A stretch of DNA of 64,000 nt, taken from NCBI GenBank assembly GCA_000940995.1, contig CP005973.1, forward strand, positions 1,364,001 to 1,428,000, written 5' to 3'. The position numbers and the translations under genes were made by a program. This stretch comes from Photobacterium gaetbulicola Gung47. GTDB lineage: Bacteria > Pseudomonadota > Gammaproteobacteria > Enterobacterales > Vibrionaceae. Numbering within the stretch: the stretch's first letter is position 1; each line of letters begins with the position of its first letter. The notes under the pieces are model-generated. The model searched no databases. It was not told the DNA's origin and saw only the letters and a list, made by a program, of their open reading frames with translations. This document shows positions 54,132 through 62,982 of the stretch, piece after piece.

Positions 54132-54446
54132 ATGTATCACGCCCATATTTACTTTGATCACAACCAAGTCCGTGCGGCAGAGCAGCTACACGATAAAATC
54201 GCTCAGCACAAAGCGGCCAAACGCGTATTTCCCCTCGTGCATCGCGAAGTCGGCCCTCATAGCAAACCGATGTTTGAAGTTCATTTTACTGAAGATAAAC
54301 AAGGCTTTGTCAGCTGGCTGGATAGCCAGCGCGGAGAGCTATCGGCTCTGATCCATCCGGTGTCTGATGATGCACTCTCGGACCACACTACAAAAGCACT
54401 ATGGCTTGGCAAAGTACTTCCAATCAAGACCGATATATTGTTTTGA
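54132..54446 (+). CDS. DOPA 4,5-dioxygenase-like protein (PF08883 type)
   Basis: A 104-residue histidine-rich protein: YHAHIYFDH, VHREVGPHSKPMFEVHF and LIHPVSDDALSDHTTKALWLG, the layout of the small DOPA 4,5-dioxygenase family, which cleaves catechol rings. ATG 54132 follows GGAGA; an ATG four codons upstream is less likely. It lies between the amidotransferase and the transporter, 83 bases after the former, so it may be in the same transcript, though its role there is unclear. Confidence 0.8.
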   Translation: MYHAHIYFDHNQVRAAEQLHDKIAQHKAAKRVFPLVHREVGPHSKPMFEVHFTEDKQGFVSWLDSQRGELSALIHPVSDDALSDHTTKALWLGKVLPIKTDILF

Positions 54447-54585
54447 GTACATAATAAAAAACCGAGAGATGATGTCAATATCATGCATTTGAAGTGACAA
54501 ACCTCTCAATAATTTGGTTTTCATGATTCATTTTGTTAGCATAGCCATCGAAATTTATTTTGGACTCTAAACAATTGGGGAAATA

Positions 54586-56181
54586 ATGACTGTCACTAAG
54601 GATAAGTACAGTATTGAAAATACCGACTATACCGTCGGTCAGGACAACATTCAGAAATGGGGATTTGATGTTCATAATCCCGTCTTCGGTGCCAGCGCTG
54701 GCCTCATCATCGTTTTTCTAGTTGCACTTTTTGTCAGCGAACCTGAAACAGCAAAAGCCACTCTCGATGGCATCAAATGGCAGATCATCGGCAGCTTCGA
54801 CAACATGTTCATGTGGGCAGGAAACCTCTTCCTACTATTCTGCCTTAGCCTGATTGTTTCACCATTCGGTAAAATCCGCATTGGTGGTCATGATGCAACA
54901 CCCGAACACTCAAGCCTATCTTGGATTGCGATGTTGTTTGCTGCCGGGATGGGGATTGGCTTGATGTTCTGGGGGGTAGCAGAGCCTGTCGCTTATTTCA
55001 CTGGCTGGTACGAAACCCCGTTGGGTGTCGAGGCCTACTCAGAAGAAGCCGCTTACGCCGCACTTGGCGCAACCATGTTCCATTGGGGTCTGCATCCTTG
55101 GGCGATCTATGCGGTCGTGGCACTGTCGATGGCATTTTTTGCCTTCAACAAAGGTCTACCGCTTTCTTTCCGCTCGGTCTTTTACCCGCTACTTGGCGAC
55201 AAGACTTGGGGGTGGTTCGGCCATGTGATTGATGTACTTGCGGTGCTTGCCACCCTGTTTGGCCTTGCCACCTCGCTCGGCCTAGGGGCCCAACAAGCGG
55301 CCAGTGGTCTGAGCCATGTCTTTGGCTTAGAGAATGGCTTAGGTATTCAACTCGCCGTTATTGCCTTTGTGACCTCTTTGGCAATTATCTCGGTGATTCG
55401 CGGTATCGATGGTGGAGTAAAAGTACTCAGCAATATCAACCTGTTAGTGGCTTTCTCGCTGCTTATCTTCGTTATTGTCGTTACCCTATCAACCTTCTTG
55501 AAAACAGTCCCAACAACACTGCTAGGTTATCTCGATAACATGTTGCCACTGAGCAACCCTCATGGCCGTGAAGATGAAGCCTGGATGCATGGTTGGACAG
55601 TGTTCTACTGGGCATGGTGGATTTCATGGTCACCATGCGTGGGTATGTTTATTGCCCGTGTCTCGAAAGGCCGTACCGTACGCGAATTCATCACTGCAGT
55701 AATCTTCATCCCGAGCGCTATCACATTAATTTGGATGTCAGCCTTCGGTGGTCTGGCTATCGAGCAAGTGGTAAGTAAAGTGGGTGAGCTGGGAGCTAAT
55801 GGGCTGACTGACGTCACGCTGTCACTGTTCCACGCCTATGACGCTCTGCCGTTTAGCACAGCACTGTCGGTCATTTCTATTGCATTGATTATGGTATTCT
55901 TCATTACCTCGTCTGATTCGGCATCACTGGTTATCGATAGCATCACTGCCGGTGGTAAAATCGATGCGCCAGTACCTCAGCGTATTTTTTGGGCGACCGT
56001 CGAAGGGGCCATCGCCGCAATGCTGCTGTGGGTGGGTGGTACCGAAGCGATTCAAGCGCTACAAGCCGGTACGATTTCAACGGCATTACCATTTACTATT
56101 ATCTTGATGGTGATGTGTATCAGCCTTGTACTGGGTATGCGCAGTGAACTGAAAGTTTATCACTCGGCATACGCTAGCTAA
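54586..56181 (+). CDS. BCCT-family transporter (betaine/carnitine/choline type)
   Basis: A 531-residue membrane protein with about 12 helices and the BCCT signature around WTVFYWAWWISWSPCVGMF and ARVSKGRTVREF. Members import quaternary or related amines with sodium ions or protons. GGGGAAATA precedes the ATG. It ends the amine operon; substrate is inferred to be the compound degraded by the genes before it, but choline or betaine remain possible. Confidence 0.92.
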   Translation: MTVTKDKYSIENTDYTVGQDNIQKWGFDVHNPVFGASAGLIIVFLVALFVSEPETAKATLDGIKWQIIGSFDNMFMWAGNLFLLFCLSLIVSPFGKIRIGGHDATPEHSSLSWIAMLFAAGMGIGLMFWGVAEPVAYFTGWYETPLGVEAYSEEAAYAALGATMFHWGLHPWAIYAVVALSMAFFAFNKGLPLSFRSVFYPLLGDKTWGWFGHVIDVLAVLATLFGLATSLGLGAQQAASGLSHVFGLENGLGIQLAVIAFVTSLAIISVIRGIDGGVKVLSNINLLVAFSLLIFVIVVTLSTFLKTVPTTLLGYLDNMLPLSNPHGREDEAWMHGWTVFYWAWWISWSPCVGMFIARVSKGRTVREFITAVIFIPSAITLIWMSAFGGLAIEQVVSKVGELGANGLTDVTLSLFHAYDALPFSTALSVISIALIMVFFITSSDSASLVIDSITAGGKIDAPVPQRIFWATVEGAIAAMLLWVGGTEAIQALQAGTISTALPFTIILMVMCISLVLGMRSELKVYHSAYAS

Positions 56182-56259
56182 CGATTACACCTTTGAAAAA
56201 AGAATTGCAACGTCAAGTGCATCTTAAAGTAAAAGAACTCTGTTAAACAACATGACAAG

Positions 56260-56295
56260 GCCTGATTGCTAAACTCTGTCGCAGTCAGGCTTTTT
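56260..56295 (+). terminator. Terminator of the amine operon
   Basis: Stem GCCTGA-tt-GC / GC-ag-TCAGGC followed by TTTTT, about 80 bases after the BCCT stop. Confidence 0.8.
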
Positions 56296-56345
56296 CGCTT
56301 CTCTTTCATGCCGTTGATATTGTGATAATACCAATACAGGCAAAC

Positions 56346-57140
56346 TCAAATCCTCTGTTCAAAGTCATCAAGTCGCAGAAAATGACTCAGTGAACTGCCC
56401 CCAGTCTCAATACTGTTACTCGGTACCGTAGTCAGTGTTTTGATAAAGGGTTTCATTGTCCCTGCCGGCGACAAATTGGTGATCTTATTTTTCAACAAAT
56501 AATTGCGAAACTCTCGCCGGCTGATAATGTAAGGGCTGTAGCACATCTGTGCTTTATCAAACAGCCGAGACATATTGTTTTCAACAGTCTTAATTGATTT
56601 GTTAAGAATGGTACTTATCACATCGTTTGAAAAACCACACATAATGAAGTAGGCATAGGTCTCTTGTAATGGCGTAAAACAATCGCATAGCCCCTTCACC
56701 TCATCAAGCTTACTTCCTTGCTCTTGGTACATACTAGGGTCGTTAAATGACGAATACAATGAAAAAATAAAGCCAGTGTTAAACATAGTGACCTCAATAC
56801 CAACAACCTCACCAAGTGCATTGATTAAAGGTCGTTTTGATACATAGAAAGCCTCAGTTCCCGATGTCGTTGGCACTATGTTCAATGAAAAAAGATGCTC
56901 TTTAGTTTCCATTACATGCTTATTCTGAGCATCTATAACGCTAACAAAATCATTTACATTACTTTCTAAAGATAAGATATCCCTCCCAATAACCTGCTCA
57001 TTTTTCACACTAAAACAAACTTCAAACGCCCTGTTAATAAAAAAATAATTGCCTTTTTTATCATAAATAACACAGGGAAACGGGTGAGATATATTTTTTA
57101 ATCTAACAGCATAAAGATACTGTTCATCGGTTATATTCAT
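56346..57140 (-). CDS. PAS-LuxR type transcriptional regulator
   Basis: A 264-residue protein with a PAS-like sensor domain at about 10-125 (HPFPCVIYDKKGNYFFINRAFE) and a LuxR-type HTH at about 150-205 (LQETYAYFIMCGFSNDVISTILNKSIKTVENNMSRLF). No receiver or membrane helix is seen. It converges on the amine operon end, so it is a candidate regulator for it, which is not proven. Confidence 0.8.
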   Translation of the reverse strand: MNITDEQYLYAVRLKNISHPFPCVIYDKKGNYFFINRAFEVCFSVKNEQVIGRDILSLESNVNDFVSVIDAQNKHVMETKEHLFSLNIVPTTSGTEAFYVSKRPLINALGEVVGIEVTMFNTGFIFSLYSSFNDPSMYQEQGSKLDEVKGLCDCFTPLQETYAYFIMCGFSNDVISTILNKSIKTVENNMSRLFDKAQMCYSPYIISRREFRNYLLKNKITNLSPAGTMKPFIKTLTTVPSNSIETGGSSLSHFLRLDDFEQRI

Positions 57141-57434
57141 CTTTGGCTGTAATTAACTTAAATAGGGCATTCTTATGTACTTTAACACGGCCATAAGAAT
57201 ACCCAACAAGTGTACTATATCAATGTAATTCTCTTTTATATTGTAAGAAAAGTTGACATTTCTATTGAAGTGTTGCATTCGAACACTATTTCAATAGCAC
57301 TTTAACTACTGCTATGATGTACACAGCACTAAAGATATTTTTCAAAACACTGCAATCAAAAAACCGCAGTTCTTACTGCGTTTTTTAGCGATTCACCTTA
57401 TAACAGCTTATTCATTTAGCACTAAGCCTCCAAG
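57141..57434. other. Intergenic region between PAS-LuxR and LysR-type genes
   Basis: No gene is seen. It holds the promoter of the PAS-LuxR gene and the terminator at 57358. Confidence 0.4.
57358..57386 (-). terminator. Terminator of the LysR-type gene (bidirectional)
   Basis: Stem CGCAGT / ACTGCG with loop TCTT, flanked by A6 on the left and T6 on the right. Confidence 0.85.
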
Positions 57435-58358
57435 TTAATGATATTTCTCACCATAAAACGATGATTCAACAACCTCGCTGAGCCCCCGCCAAAACTGGCT
57501 AACCGATTGACGATTAGCTTCTTTTGCGCGATAACAAACGATATCCAAAATAATCAGCAACTCTGTCATTTCAGGAAATGCCCTGACCAGAAGCCCAGCC
57601 GACAACTCGGCGTCAATTGCATGGCGAGGAGCCCAGGCCACCCCATAGCCATTAACGGCCATCTTTATTAAAGACTCGGTCAATGTCGTCTCGAATACCT
57701 GATTAAGGGGGCATCGGCTTTTATCAACTAAAGGGGCAACGACATTGTGCAGGAAAGTATGCTCTGAATATGCCAAATACGGATAGTCTTCTCCTGAAGC
57801 GTGCTGTTCCAGCAGCCTCGGTGAAATGACGGGAATGATCTCCTCCTGAGACACCAGCAACTTTTCCACCTTATCTTCAATCAAAAATGATGGGCGCATT
57901 CCCTGAGTATTGTAAGCAAACAGAATATCGCTCGAGCCATCGATTAAAGCCTGGAAATGATTGTCTATTCCCTGTACGGAGGGGTTGATGGCCAAGTTAA
58001 GCGTTTTGAACTGCCCACTTCCCTGCCGAAATAAATTGGGTAACAGGTTAACGGCAAACGAATGCAAACTAACAATACGAACAGTATTATCCGTTTTCAG
58101 TGATACCTGGGCAAAATCTTCTTTGGTCACCTTGATCTGTTCAAGCAGATTTTCCACATAAGGGACAAACTTCTCACCATGCTCTGTCAGGGTGATTGGG
58201 TAAGATGTGCGATCAAACAAAGGCGTGCCGACCCACAACTCCAACGCCTGTATCCTGCGACTAAAAGCGGACTGGGTCACATGCCGAGCCTTGGCGGCTG
58301 CGCCGAAGTTCCCTAACTCCCTCAGGCTCATAAAATCATCTAACCATTTGAAATCCAT
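57435..58358 (-). CDS. LysR-family regulator, HypT/YjiE-like
   Basis: A 307-residue LysR regulator: MDFKWLDDFMSLRELGNFGAA and RRIQALELWVGTPLFDR in the HTH, then effector domain. It resembles E. coli YjiE/HypT, a hypochlorite-responsive regulator, and is beside iadA as in E. coli, though here divergent. It may control iadA. Confidence 0.82.
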   Translation of the reverse strand: MDFKWLDDFMSLRELGNFGAAAKARHVTQSAFSRRIQALELWVGTPLFDRTSYPITLTEHGEKFVPYVENLLEQIKVTKEDFAQVSLKTDNTVRIVSLHSFAVNLLPNLFRQGSGQFKTLNLAINPSVQGIDNHFQALIDGSSDILFAYNTQGMRPSFLIEDKVEKLLVSQEEIIPVISPRLLEQHASGEDYPYLAYSEHTFLHNVVAPLVDKSRCPLNQVFETTLTESLIKMAVNGYGVAWAPRHAIDAELSAGLLVRAFPEMTELLIILDIVCYRAKEANRQSVSQFWRGLSEVVESSFYGEKYH

Positions 58359-58563
58359 AAACTCTTCCTGCCATACGTCAAGCTATGATCTGAATGAATA
58401 GTTTCATTCGAAAACAGCAATAGAAATAAAAATACTCTTATAAAAATTAAGGTTACTCTCTTTTTGAAGCAGAAAGGCTGGTGACAACAGAACCTCTGCC
58501 AAAGCAGCTGGTTTGACTGAGCATCAAACACAGTACTTACAATCAATAACAAAAGAGCACCCT

Positions 58564-59700
58564 ATGTTTACCCTACTTAAAAACGCTGAGCTTTATTCCC
58601 CGTTACCTATTGGCAGGACGGATATTCTAATTTCTCACGGCAAGGTACTGGCAATCAGCCCCTCAATGCAAGTTAATGCGCTTAAAGATGTGAGTACCAT
58701 CGACTGTCAGGGCAAAATTGTTACTCCCGGCCTGATAGACCAACACCTCCACCTCACAGGCGGTGGTGGCGAAGCGGGATTTGCCAGCCGTACCCCGCAA
58801 GTCACCCTAAATAAACTGATTCAGGCAGGTACCACTACAGCCGTTGGTGTACTGGGTACCGACGGTATCTCCCGTTCTCCACGGGACTTGTATGCAAAGG
58901 CTGCGGCACTGCGCGAAGAAGGCATCAGCGCCTACATGCACACCGGATCTTACGAAGTACCGACCAAAACCATTACCGGGTCGATCCGCGATGATATCAC
59001 TTTCATCCCTGCTATCCTCGGTGTCAAAATTGCACTTGCCGACCATCGGTGCTCCTTCCCCACGACCGGAGAACTTGCCCGTATCGTCTCGGATATCCGT
59101 ATTGCAGGCATGCTTTCTGGCAAGCGAGGGCTGCTACATATCCATATGGGCGGCCTCGATAACCCATTCGCCCAAGTCAATGAGCTTCTAGCGATGGGCC
59201 TGCCCATTCACCATTTCTCGCCAACCCATGTCGCCCGTACCGAGCAGCTATTTAACCAGGCCATCGAATTTGCCCGCAAAGGCGGATTTATCGATATTAC
59301 TTCCGGTGGTAGCCGTTTCACTCCGCCTGAACAAGCCGTCAAATACGCGATGGCCTCAGGTGTAGAGGCCCATCACATCACCATCAGCTCTGACGGTAAC
59401 GGAAGCTTGCCTAAATTCGATGAAACTGGAGCCATCGTCGGCATGGCTGCTGCCGATGTCAATAGCAACTTACTGATATTGCCGAAGTTAATTAATGCAG
59501 GGATAGCACCAGAGCTCGCTATTGCCATGGTAACGGCCAATGTTGCTGACTCACTGGGTATTAAAAAAGGCCGGGTTGAAGCCGGCTTTGATGCTGATCT
59601 GTGTATCTTCAATGATGACTTCAGCCTAAATAGCGTCATTGCTCATGGCAAAACGATGATGCTCAACGGCGAGATGCTGGTAACAGGAAACTTTGAGTAA
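58564..59700 (+). CDS. iadA: Isoaspartyl dipeptidase IadA
   Basis: A 378-residue amidohydrolase: VTPGLIDQHLHLTGGGGEAG, the metal ligands HxH, TGSYEVPTKTITGSIR, LHIHMGGL, and ISSDGNGSLPKF near the active site. IadA hydrolyses beta-aspartyl dipeptides from damaged proteins. ATG 58564 is favoured over an upstream in-frame start. It is divergent from a HypT-like gene, echoing the yjiE-iadA neighbourhood of E. coli. Confidence 0.92.
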   Translation: MFTLLKNAELYSPLPIGRTDILISHGKVLAISPSMQVNALKDVSTIDCQGKIVTPGLIDQHLHLTGGGGEAGFASRTPQVTLNKLIQAGTTTAVGVLGTDGISRSPRDLYAKAAALREEGISAYMHTGSYEVPTKTITGSIRDDITFIPAILGVKIALADHRCSFPTTGELARIVSDIRIAGMLSGKRGLLHIHMGGLDNPFAQVNELLAMGLPIHHFSPTHVARTEQLFNQAIEFARKGGFIDITSGGSRFTPPEQAVKYAMASGVEAHHITISSDGNGSLPKFDETGAIVGMAAADVNSNLLILPKLINAGIAPELAIAMVTANVADSLGIKKGRVEAGFDADLCIFNDDFSLNSVIAHGKTMMLNGEMLVTGNFE

Positions 59701-59730
59701 GCAATTCAAAATCAACATAATACAAACGAC

Positions 59731-59760
59731 AAAGCCGTAGCGTTTCGAGCTACGGCTTTT
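59731..59760. terminator. Bidirectional terminator between iadA and the CxxC protein gene
   Basis: Stem AAAGCCGTAGC / GCTACGGCTTT with loop GTTTCGA, followed by T. Confidence 0.9.
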
Positions 59761-59781
59761 GTATAAGCAAATGATCAGTGC

Positions 59782-59898
59782 TTAAGAGATTGACATAGAG
59801 CTGCCACATTGCGGGCATTTCCATAATGACTTGTATTTGATTTTTTGCCACCAGTTACGGCGCATTTTGACCATTTGAACATTACAGTGCTGACACAC
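59782..59898 (-). CDS. 38-residue two-CxxC zinc-ribbon-like protein
   Basis: Reading the minus strand from GTG 59898 gives a 38-residue protein with two CxxC pairs: MCQHCNVQMVKMRRNWWQKI, then KYKSLWKCPQCGSSMSIS. TTAGGTG is placed upstream at a normal distance, and a bidirectional terminator follows. The paired cysteines, separated by a basic, tryptophan-rich link, suggest a small zinc ribbon. It is below the usual ORF length limit and so easily missed. I do not recognise the family. Confidence 0.65.
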   Translation of the reverse strand: MCQHCNVQMVKMRRNWWQKIKYKSLWKCPQCGSSMSIS

Positions 59899-60061
59899 TT
59901 TAACACCTAACTATCTGTGATTAAAAAGCTACATCCTCAGTCTTGAGCCTTCCTTGGACGCACAAATAGTACGCCATACCAATTCTATTCGGCAAGTCAT
60001 TTTCTTGACTACGCCGTCAAAATTTTTGAAAAACAAATATCAATAATCTGTTTTTAGGTAA

Positions 60062-60087
60062 TAAAAAACCGCCAATGGCGGTTTTTC
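60062..60087 (-). terminator. Terminator of the aspartoacylase gene
   Basis: Stem ACCGCC / GGCGGT with loop AAT, between runs of A and T, 24 bases after the stop. Confidence 0.85.
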
Positions 60088-60106
60088 ACATAGTGAACCA
60101 AGTCAT

Positions 60107-61000
60107 TTATACGTCAACCGTCACTTTCTTGGCTAACGACATCGCCAGATTATTATCATAGTAGGCCGCTTCGTTGATAAAGTGCGGATACGCCTCGTAA
60201 TCCCCCTCCCAGCATACCTCCTGACCATCAAACAAGGTAAAGATCGGATCGCCATGACGAAGTGCTTTGAAATCGGCATCTTGAACATTTCGATGAACCA
60301 TACCAATACGCTCACCCTGTTTATTTTCAGGCAGCTTCAAGGTTTCATGGTACTTATAGGCCTCATAGCTAGCTGGCAGCTCAGGGACAGCGTTACGGTT
60401 GTGAAGATCAACAAAGTCCAAAATATGGCCAGTCATCTCTTCCATCCAATCCAGCACATCCTGACGGATCACAGACTGTGGCTGAGGGCCTATTTCAACG
60501 ATCACTCCCTGCTGCGAAATGGAACTCAAGAAGTAGTGTTCATGAACCGCAACATGATCTTCGAGCACCACTACCGCATTCGGCATTTTCGCCTTCACAT
60601 AGGCCCCGAGCTGTCGGTTAAACGCGTCACTCTGGAGCAAGATCAGCGAAGGGCCCATATTGCTGGTCGTGTTATGCAAATCGATAATAAAATCCGTTTT
60701 TGCATCCCCTTTCGGCCCTAGCTGGGCGTTAATCGCTTTTGCTCGGCTTTGTTCATAATTAGCCAAATCGGGGTTATTGAGATCATCCGCGCCAAACTGA
60801 CGATTCATGTCACAGTCCAGGTAACGTTTGTTTTCCTCGAACGCCTTGGGATTGGCAAAAACAGTTTCGACCGTGAAACTACCACGCTCAATGAGCTGCG
60901 GTGTGTCACGCCACTTTCGTAGCAAATAAATGCCGCTGAATTCATTACCGTGGGTACCACCAACAATCGCGACTTTGTTCAATCTATTCGTCCCTGTCAT
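60107..61000 (-). CDS. Aspartoacylase (AspA/AstE family)
   Basis: A 297-residue zinc deacylase: GGTHGNEFSGIYLL, NRQFGADDL, DFIIDLHNTTSNMG and VIVEIGPQPQ. Family members hydrolyse N-acetylaspartate or other acylated amino acids; the sequence fits aspartoacylase better than succinylglutamate desuccinylase AstE, as the arginine catabolic genes are not nearby. The ribosome site is weak. Confidence 0.85.
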   Translation of the reverse strand: MTGTNRLNKVAIVGGTHGNEFSGIYLLRKWRDTPQLIERGSFTVETVFANPKAFEENKRYLDCDMNRQFGADDLNNPDLANYEQSRAKAINAQLGPKGDAKTDFIIDLHNTTSNMGPSLILLQSDAFNRQLGAYVKAKMPNAVVVLEDHVAVHEHYFLSSISQQGVIVEIGPQPQSVIRQDVLDWMEEMTGHILDFVDLHNRNAVPELPASYEAYKYHETLKLPENKQGERIGMVHRNVQDADFKALRHGDPIFTLFDGQEVCWEGDYEAYPHFINEAAYYDNNLAMSLAKKVTVDV

Positions 61001-61128
61001 TTCAGCTTTGACTCACCTAAATCAGTAAAAATATCATATTCACTGATACCAGCTTAATCACTATTTTTCCAGAACAATTGCATGTTTATTTACTTGAAAT
61101 TCGCTGGTCGAGCCAGAGAGCTCTAGCC

Positions 61129-61578
61129 CTAAATGCCTTGAGGTCGGGTTTGTGCCAGCTTCAAATAGGCATGTAATTGATCATTTTTATACTCAATGGC
61201 TGAATGGATACTGCTGCCTAGGTTGGCAATAACGGTACTGGTATAGCGATTATCATCCTTATAGATGCTCAACACTAACATGCCATTGATGAGCTGCCAC
61301 TCCCCTGCCGTTTTCTGCCTACGAAACAAAGTAAACTCTTCTAAGCAACCGTTGGGATAAAGCACCAACTCGGTGGTATGTCCCGCCGAGCACGTTTTGA
61401 TCCAGTGCTGCTGGGTGAGCTCCTCGAGAGCAAAATCCCGCTTACCTGCCAGCCATACCTGAAGCGCATCTTGCTCCTTACTATCCGGAGTCGGTAATTT
61501 ATCCAAGTCCAATAACCTTACCCGCTCCGTTTCGCGGTAAAAAAGCTGCAACAATTTTTGGGTCTTCTGATCAGACAT
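61129..61578 (-). CDS. Conserved-looking 149-residue protein, unknown function
   Basis: A soluble protein beginning MSDQKTQKLLQLFYRETERV, with beta strands in the second half (WQLINGMLVLSIYK). ATG 61578 follows GGAGATAGGG, so it is chosen over 61590. I do not recognise the family. Confidence 0.7.
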   Translation of the reverse strand: MSDQKTQKLLQLFYRETERVRLLDLDKLPTPDSKEQDALQVWLAGKRDFALEELTQQHWIKTCSAGHTTELVLYPNGCLEEFTLFRRQKTAGEWQLINGMLVLSIYKDDNRYTSTVIANLGSSIHSAIEYKNDQLHAYLKLAQTRPQGI

Positions 61579-61665
61579 CCCTATCTCCATAGAACAATGA
61601 GGTTTTTAAATGTAACGCTAATTAAAATACAAAATTAGTGTTAAACATTGATTTTGCAATACAAG

Positions 61666-62079
61666 TCAAAACTTCACCTTGCCGCGCAACACTTTCGTCT
61701 GGCCTCGCTGCGTTTTCTTATCCATTCGCTTTTTCTGCGATGAACGCGTTGGCTTGGTCGCTCGGCGTTTCTTCTGCTGTACCACCGCCGACTTGATCAA
61801 AGCCACCAACCTTGCCAGGGCATCCTCACGGTTTTGCTCCTGGGTACGGTATTGCTGGGCTTTGATAATAATAATGCCCTCTTTCGATATCCGGCTATCA
61901 GATAAAGCCAACAGCCTTTCTTTGTAAAAAGGCGGTAAAGACGAACGTGAAATATCAAATCGGAGATGAATGGCCGACGAGACTTTGTTGACGTTTTGCC
62001 CACCGGCCCCCTGGGCGCGAATCGCTGTCAGCTCAACTTCCCAGTCACCCAATTGAACTGAATTGGAAATCTCTATCAT
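61666..62079 (-). CDS. arfB: Alternative ribosome-rescue factor ArfB (YaeJ)
   Basis: A 137-residue peptidyl-tRNA hydrolase: the GGQ motif in RAQGAGGQNVNKVSSAIHLRF and a basic C-terminal tail (KKRRATKPTRSSQKKRMDKK) that enters the empty mRNA channel. It rescues stalled ribosomes without a stop codon. The length matches E. coli ArfB (140). Confidence 0.93.
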   Translation of the reverse strand: MIEISNSVQLGDWEVELTAIRAQGAGGQNVNKVSSAIHLRFDISRSSLPPFYKERLLALSDSRISKEGIIIIKAQQYRTQEQNREDALARLVALIKSAVVQQKKRRATKPTRSSQKKRMDKKTQRGQTKVLRGKVKF

Positions 62080-62118
62080 AAAGGTAAAAAATAAAGGGAT
62101 TCAGCGAACAGTATACAT

Positions 62119-62256
62119 TTAGTTGACGACTTTGTGTCGACGGCAACGTTCAGAGCAATAACGAACCTGCTCCCAGCATAAGCGCCATTTTTTTCGCCAT
62201 GTGAACGGGCGTCCACATGCCGAGCACTTTTTCTGCGGCAGATGGCTTTTTTTCAT
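62119..62256 (-). CDS. DUF2256 family zinc-binding-like protein
   Basis: A 45-residue protein, MKKSHLPQKKCSACGRPFTW followed by RKKWRLCWEQVRYCSERCRR and HKVVN, with cysteine pairs (CSAC, then YCSERC) typical of DUF2256. Too short for the usual ORF length limit. It lies just upstream of arfB on the same strand, 39 bases apart, so they may be cotranscribed. Function unknown. Confidence 0.85.
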   Translation of the reverse strand: MKKSHLPQKKCSACGRPFTWRKKWRLCWEQVRYCSERCRRHKVVN

Positions 62257-62357
62257 TTAATCCTCACCGAAATACGGTCGTCTTTAGCCTATATACGTTC
62301 AACTAGTGATAACCGCTCAACGATAGAAACATGTCGTGCGGATTGTGGGATTACCCT

Positions 62358-62693
62358 ATGGAATTTATTACTTCATTGATTACTGATATCGGTAATTGGA
62401 TTAGACCTTGGACCGATGATATATCAACGGCAGCCATTACCTGCCTGCTTGTCATGTTCGCCGCTGACATCAACCGATTTATGCGAAAGCAACTTATTGG
62501 CACCAACTTTATTGTCAGAACAATGATTTTTATTTTGATCAATGCCTTTGGTTACGGTTTGTTTATCGTCACGACGGCCCCGATCTTGGCAACGCAGTTA
62601 AGCCAGTTGGCTAACCACTGGCTCATTATCGTTGTCACAACGCTATTCGTTGTTATTGGCATCTGGGCCCAACGCCACCGCCAACAGGTTTAA
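62358..62693 (+). CDS. DUF3392-like membrane protein
   Basis: A 111-residue protein with three membrane helices (about 22-42, 52-73, 82-104). ATG 62358 (MEFITSLITDIGNWIRPWTD) is preceded by GGGA; a longer reading from 62331 is less likely. The sequence fits the DUF3392 family common in Vibrionaceae; function unknown. Confidence 0.75.
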   Translation: MEFITSLITDIGNWIRPWTDDISTAAITCLLVMFAADINRFMRKQLIGTNFIVRTMIFILINAFGYGLFIVTTAPILATQLSQLANHWLIIVVTTLFVVIGIWAQRHRQQV

Positions 62694-62709
62694 CATCGTC
62701 GTCCTAGCG

Positions 62710-62829
62710 TTACGCTGCCATTCTGAAAATGTGGTACATCATCAACAACCACAGACCAACGCCAGACACTGCCATCAAAGAGATAACGGCAAGCTGTTTT
62801 AATTTTGCAAGAAAGCACGACATATGCAT
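62710..62829 (-). CDS. 39-residue single-helix membrane protein
   Basis: The minus strand from ATG 62829 encodes MHMSCFLAKLKQLAVISLMA, then VSGVGLWLLMMYHIFRMAA, one membrane helix with a positive N-terminal flank. GGGAGG lies six bases before the ATG, an ideal ribosome site, which makes the gene credible despite its size. It is below the usual ORF length limit. It converges on the DUF3392 gene. Function unknown. Confidence 0.7.
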   Translation of the reverse strand: MHMSCFLAKLKQLAVISLMAVSGVGLWLLMMYHIFRMAA

Positions 62830-62982
62830 AACGAACCTCCCGAACTTACACTGGCTTGATATAGAAAGGAAAATTAAGCTTTAACAACATTTTAACCCTG
62901 ATAATTCACCAGCCGTTAAGACCCAGATCAGCTTCTAGAAAAGTGGCCCGAAATGCTAAATCATTGGCATGAAATGTAAAAA

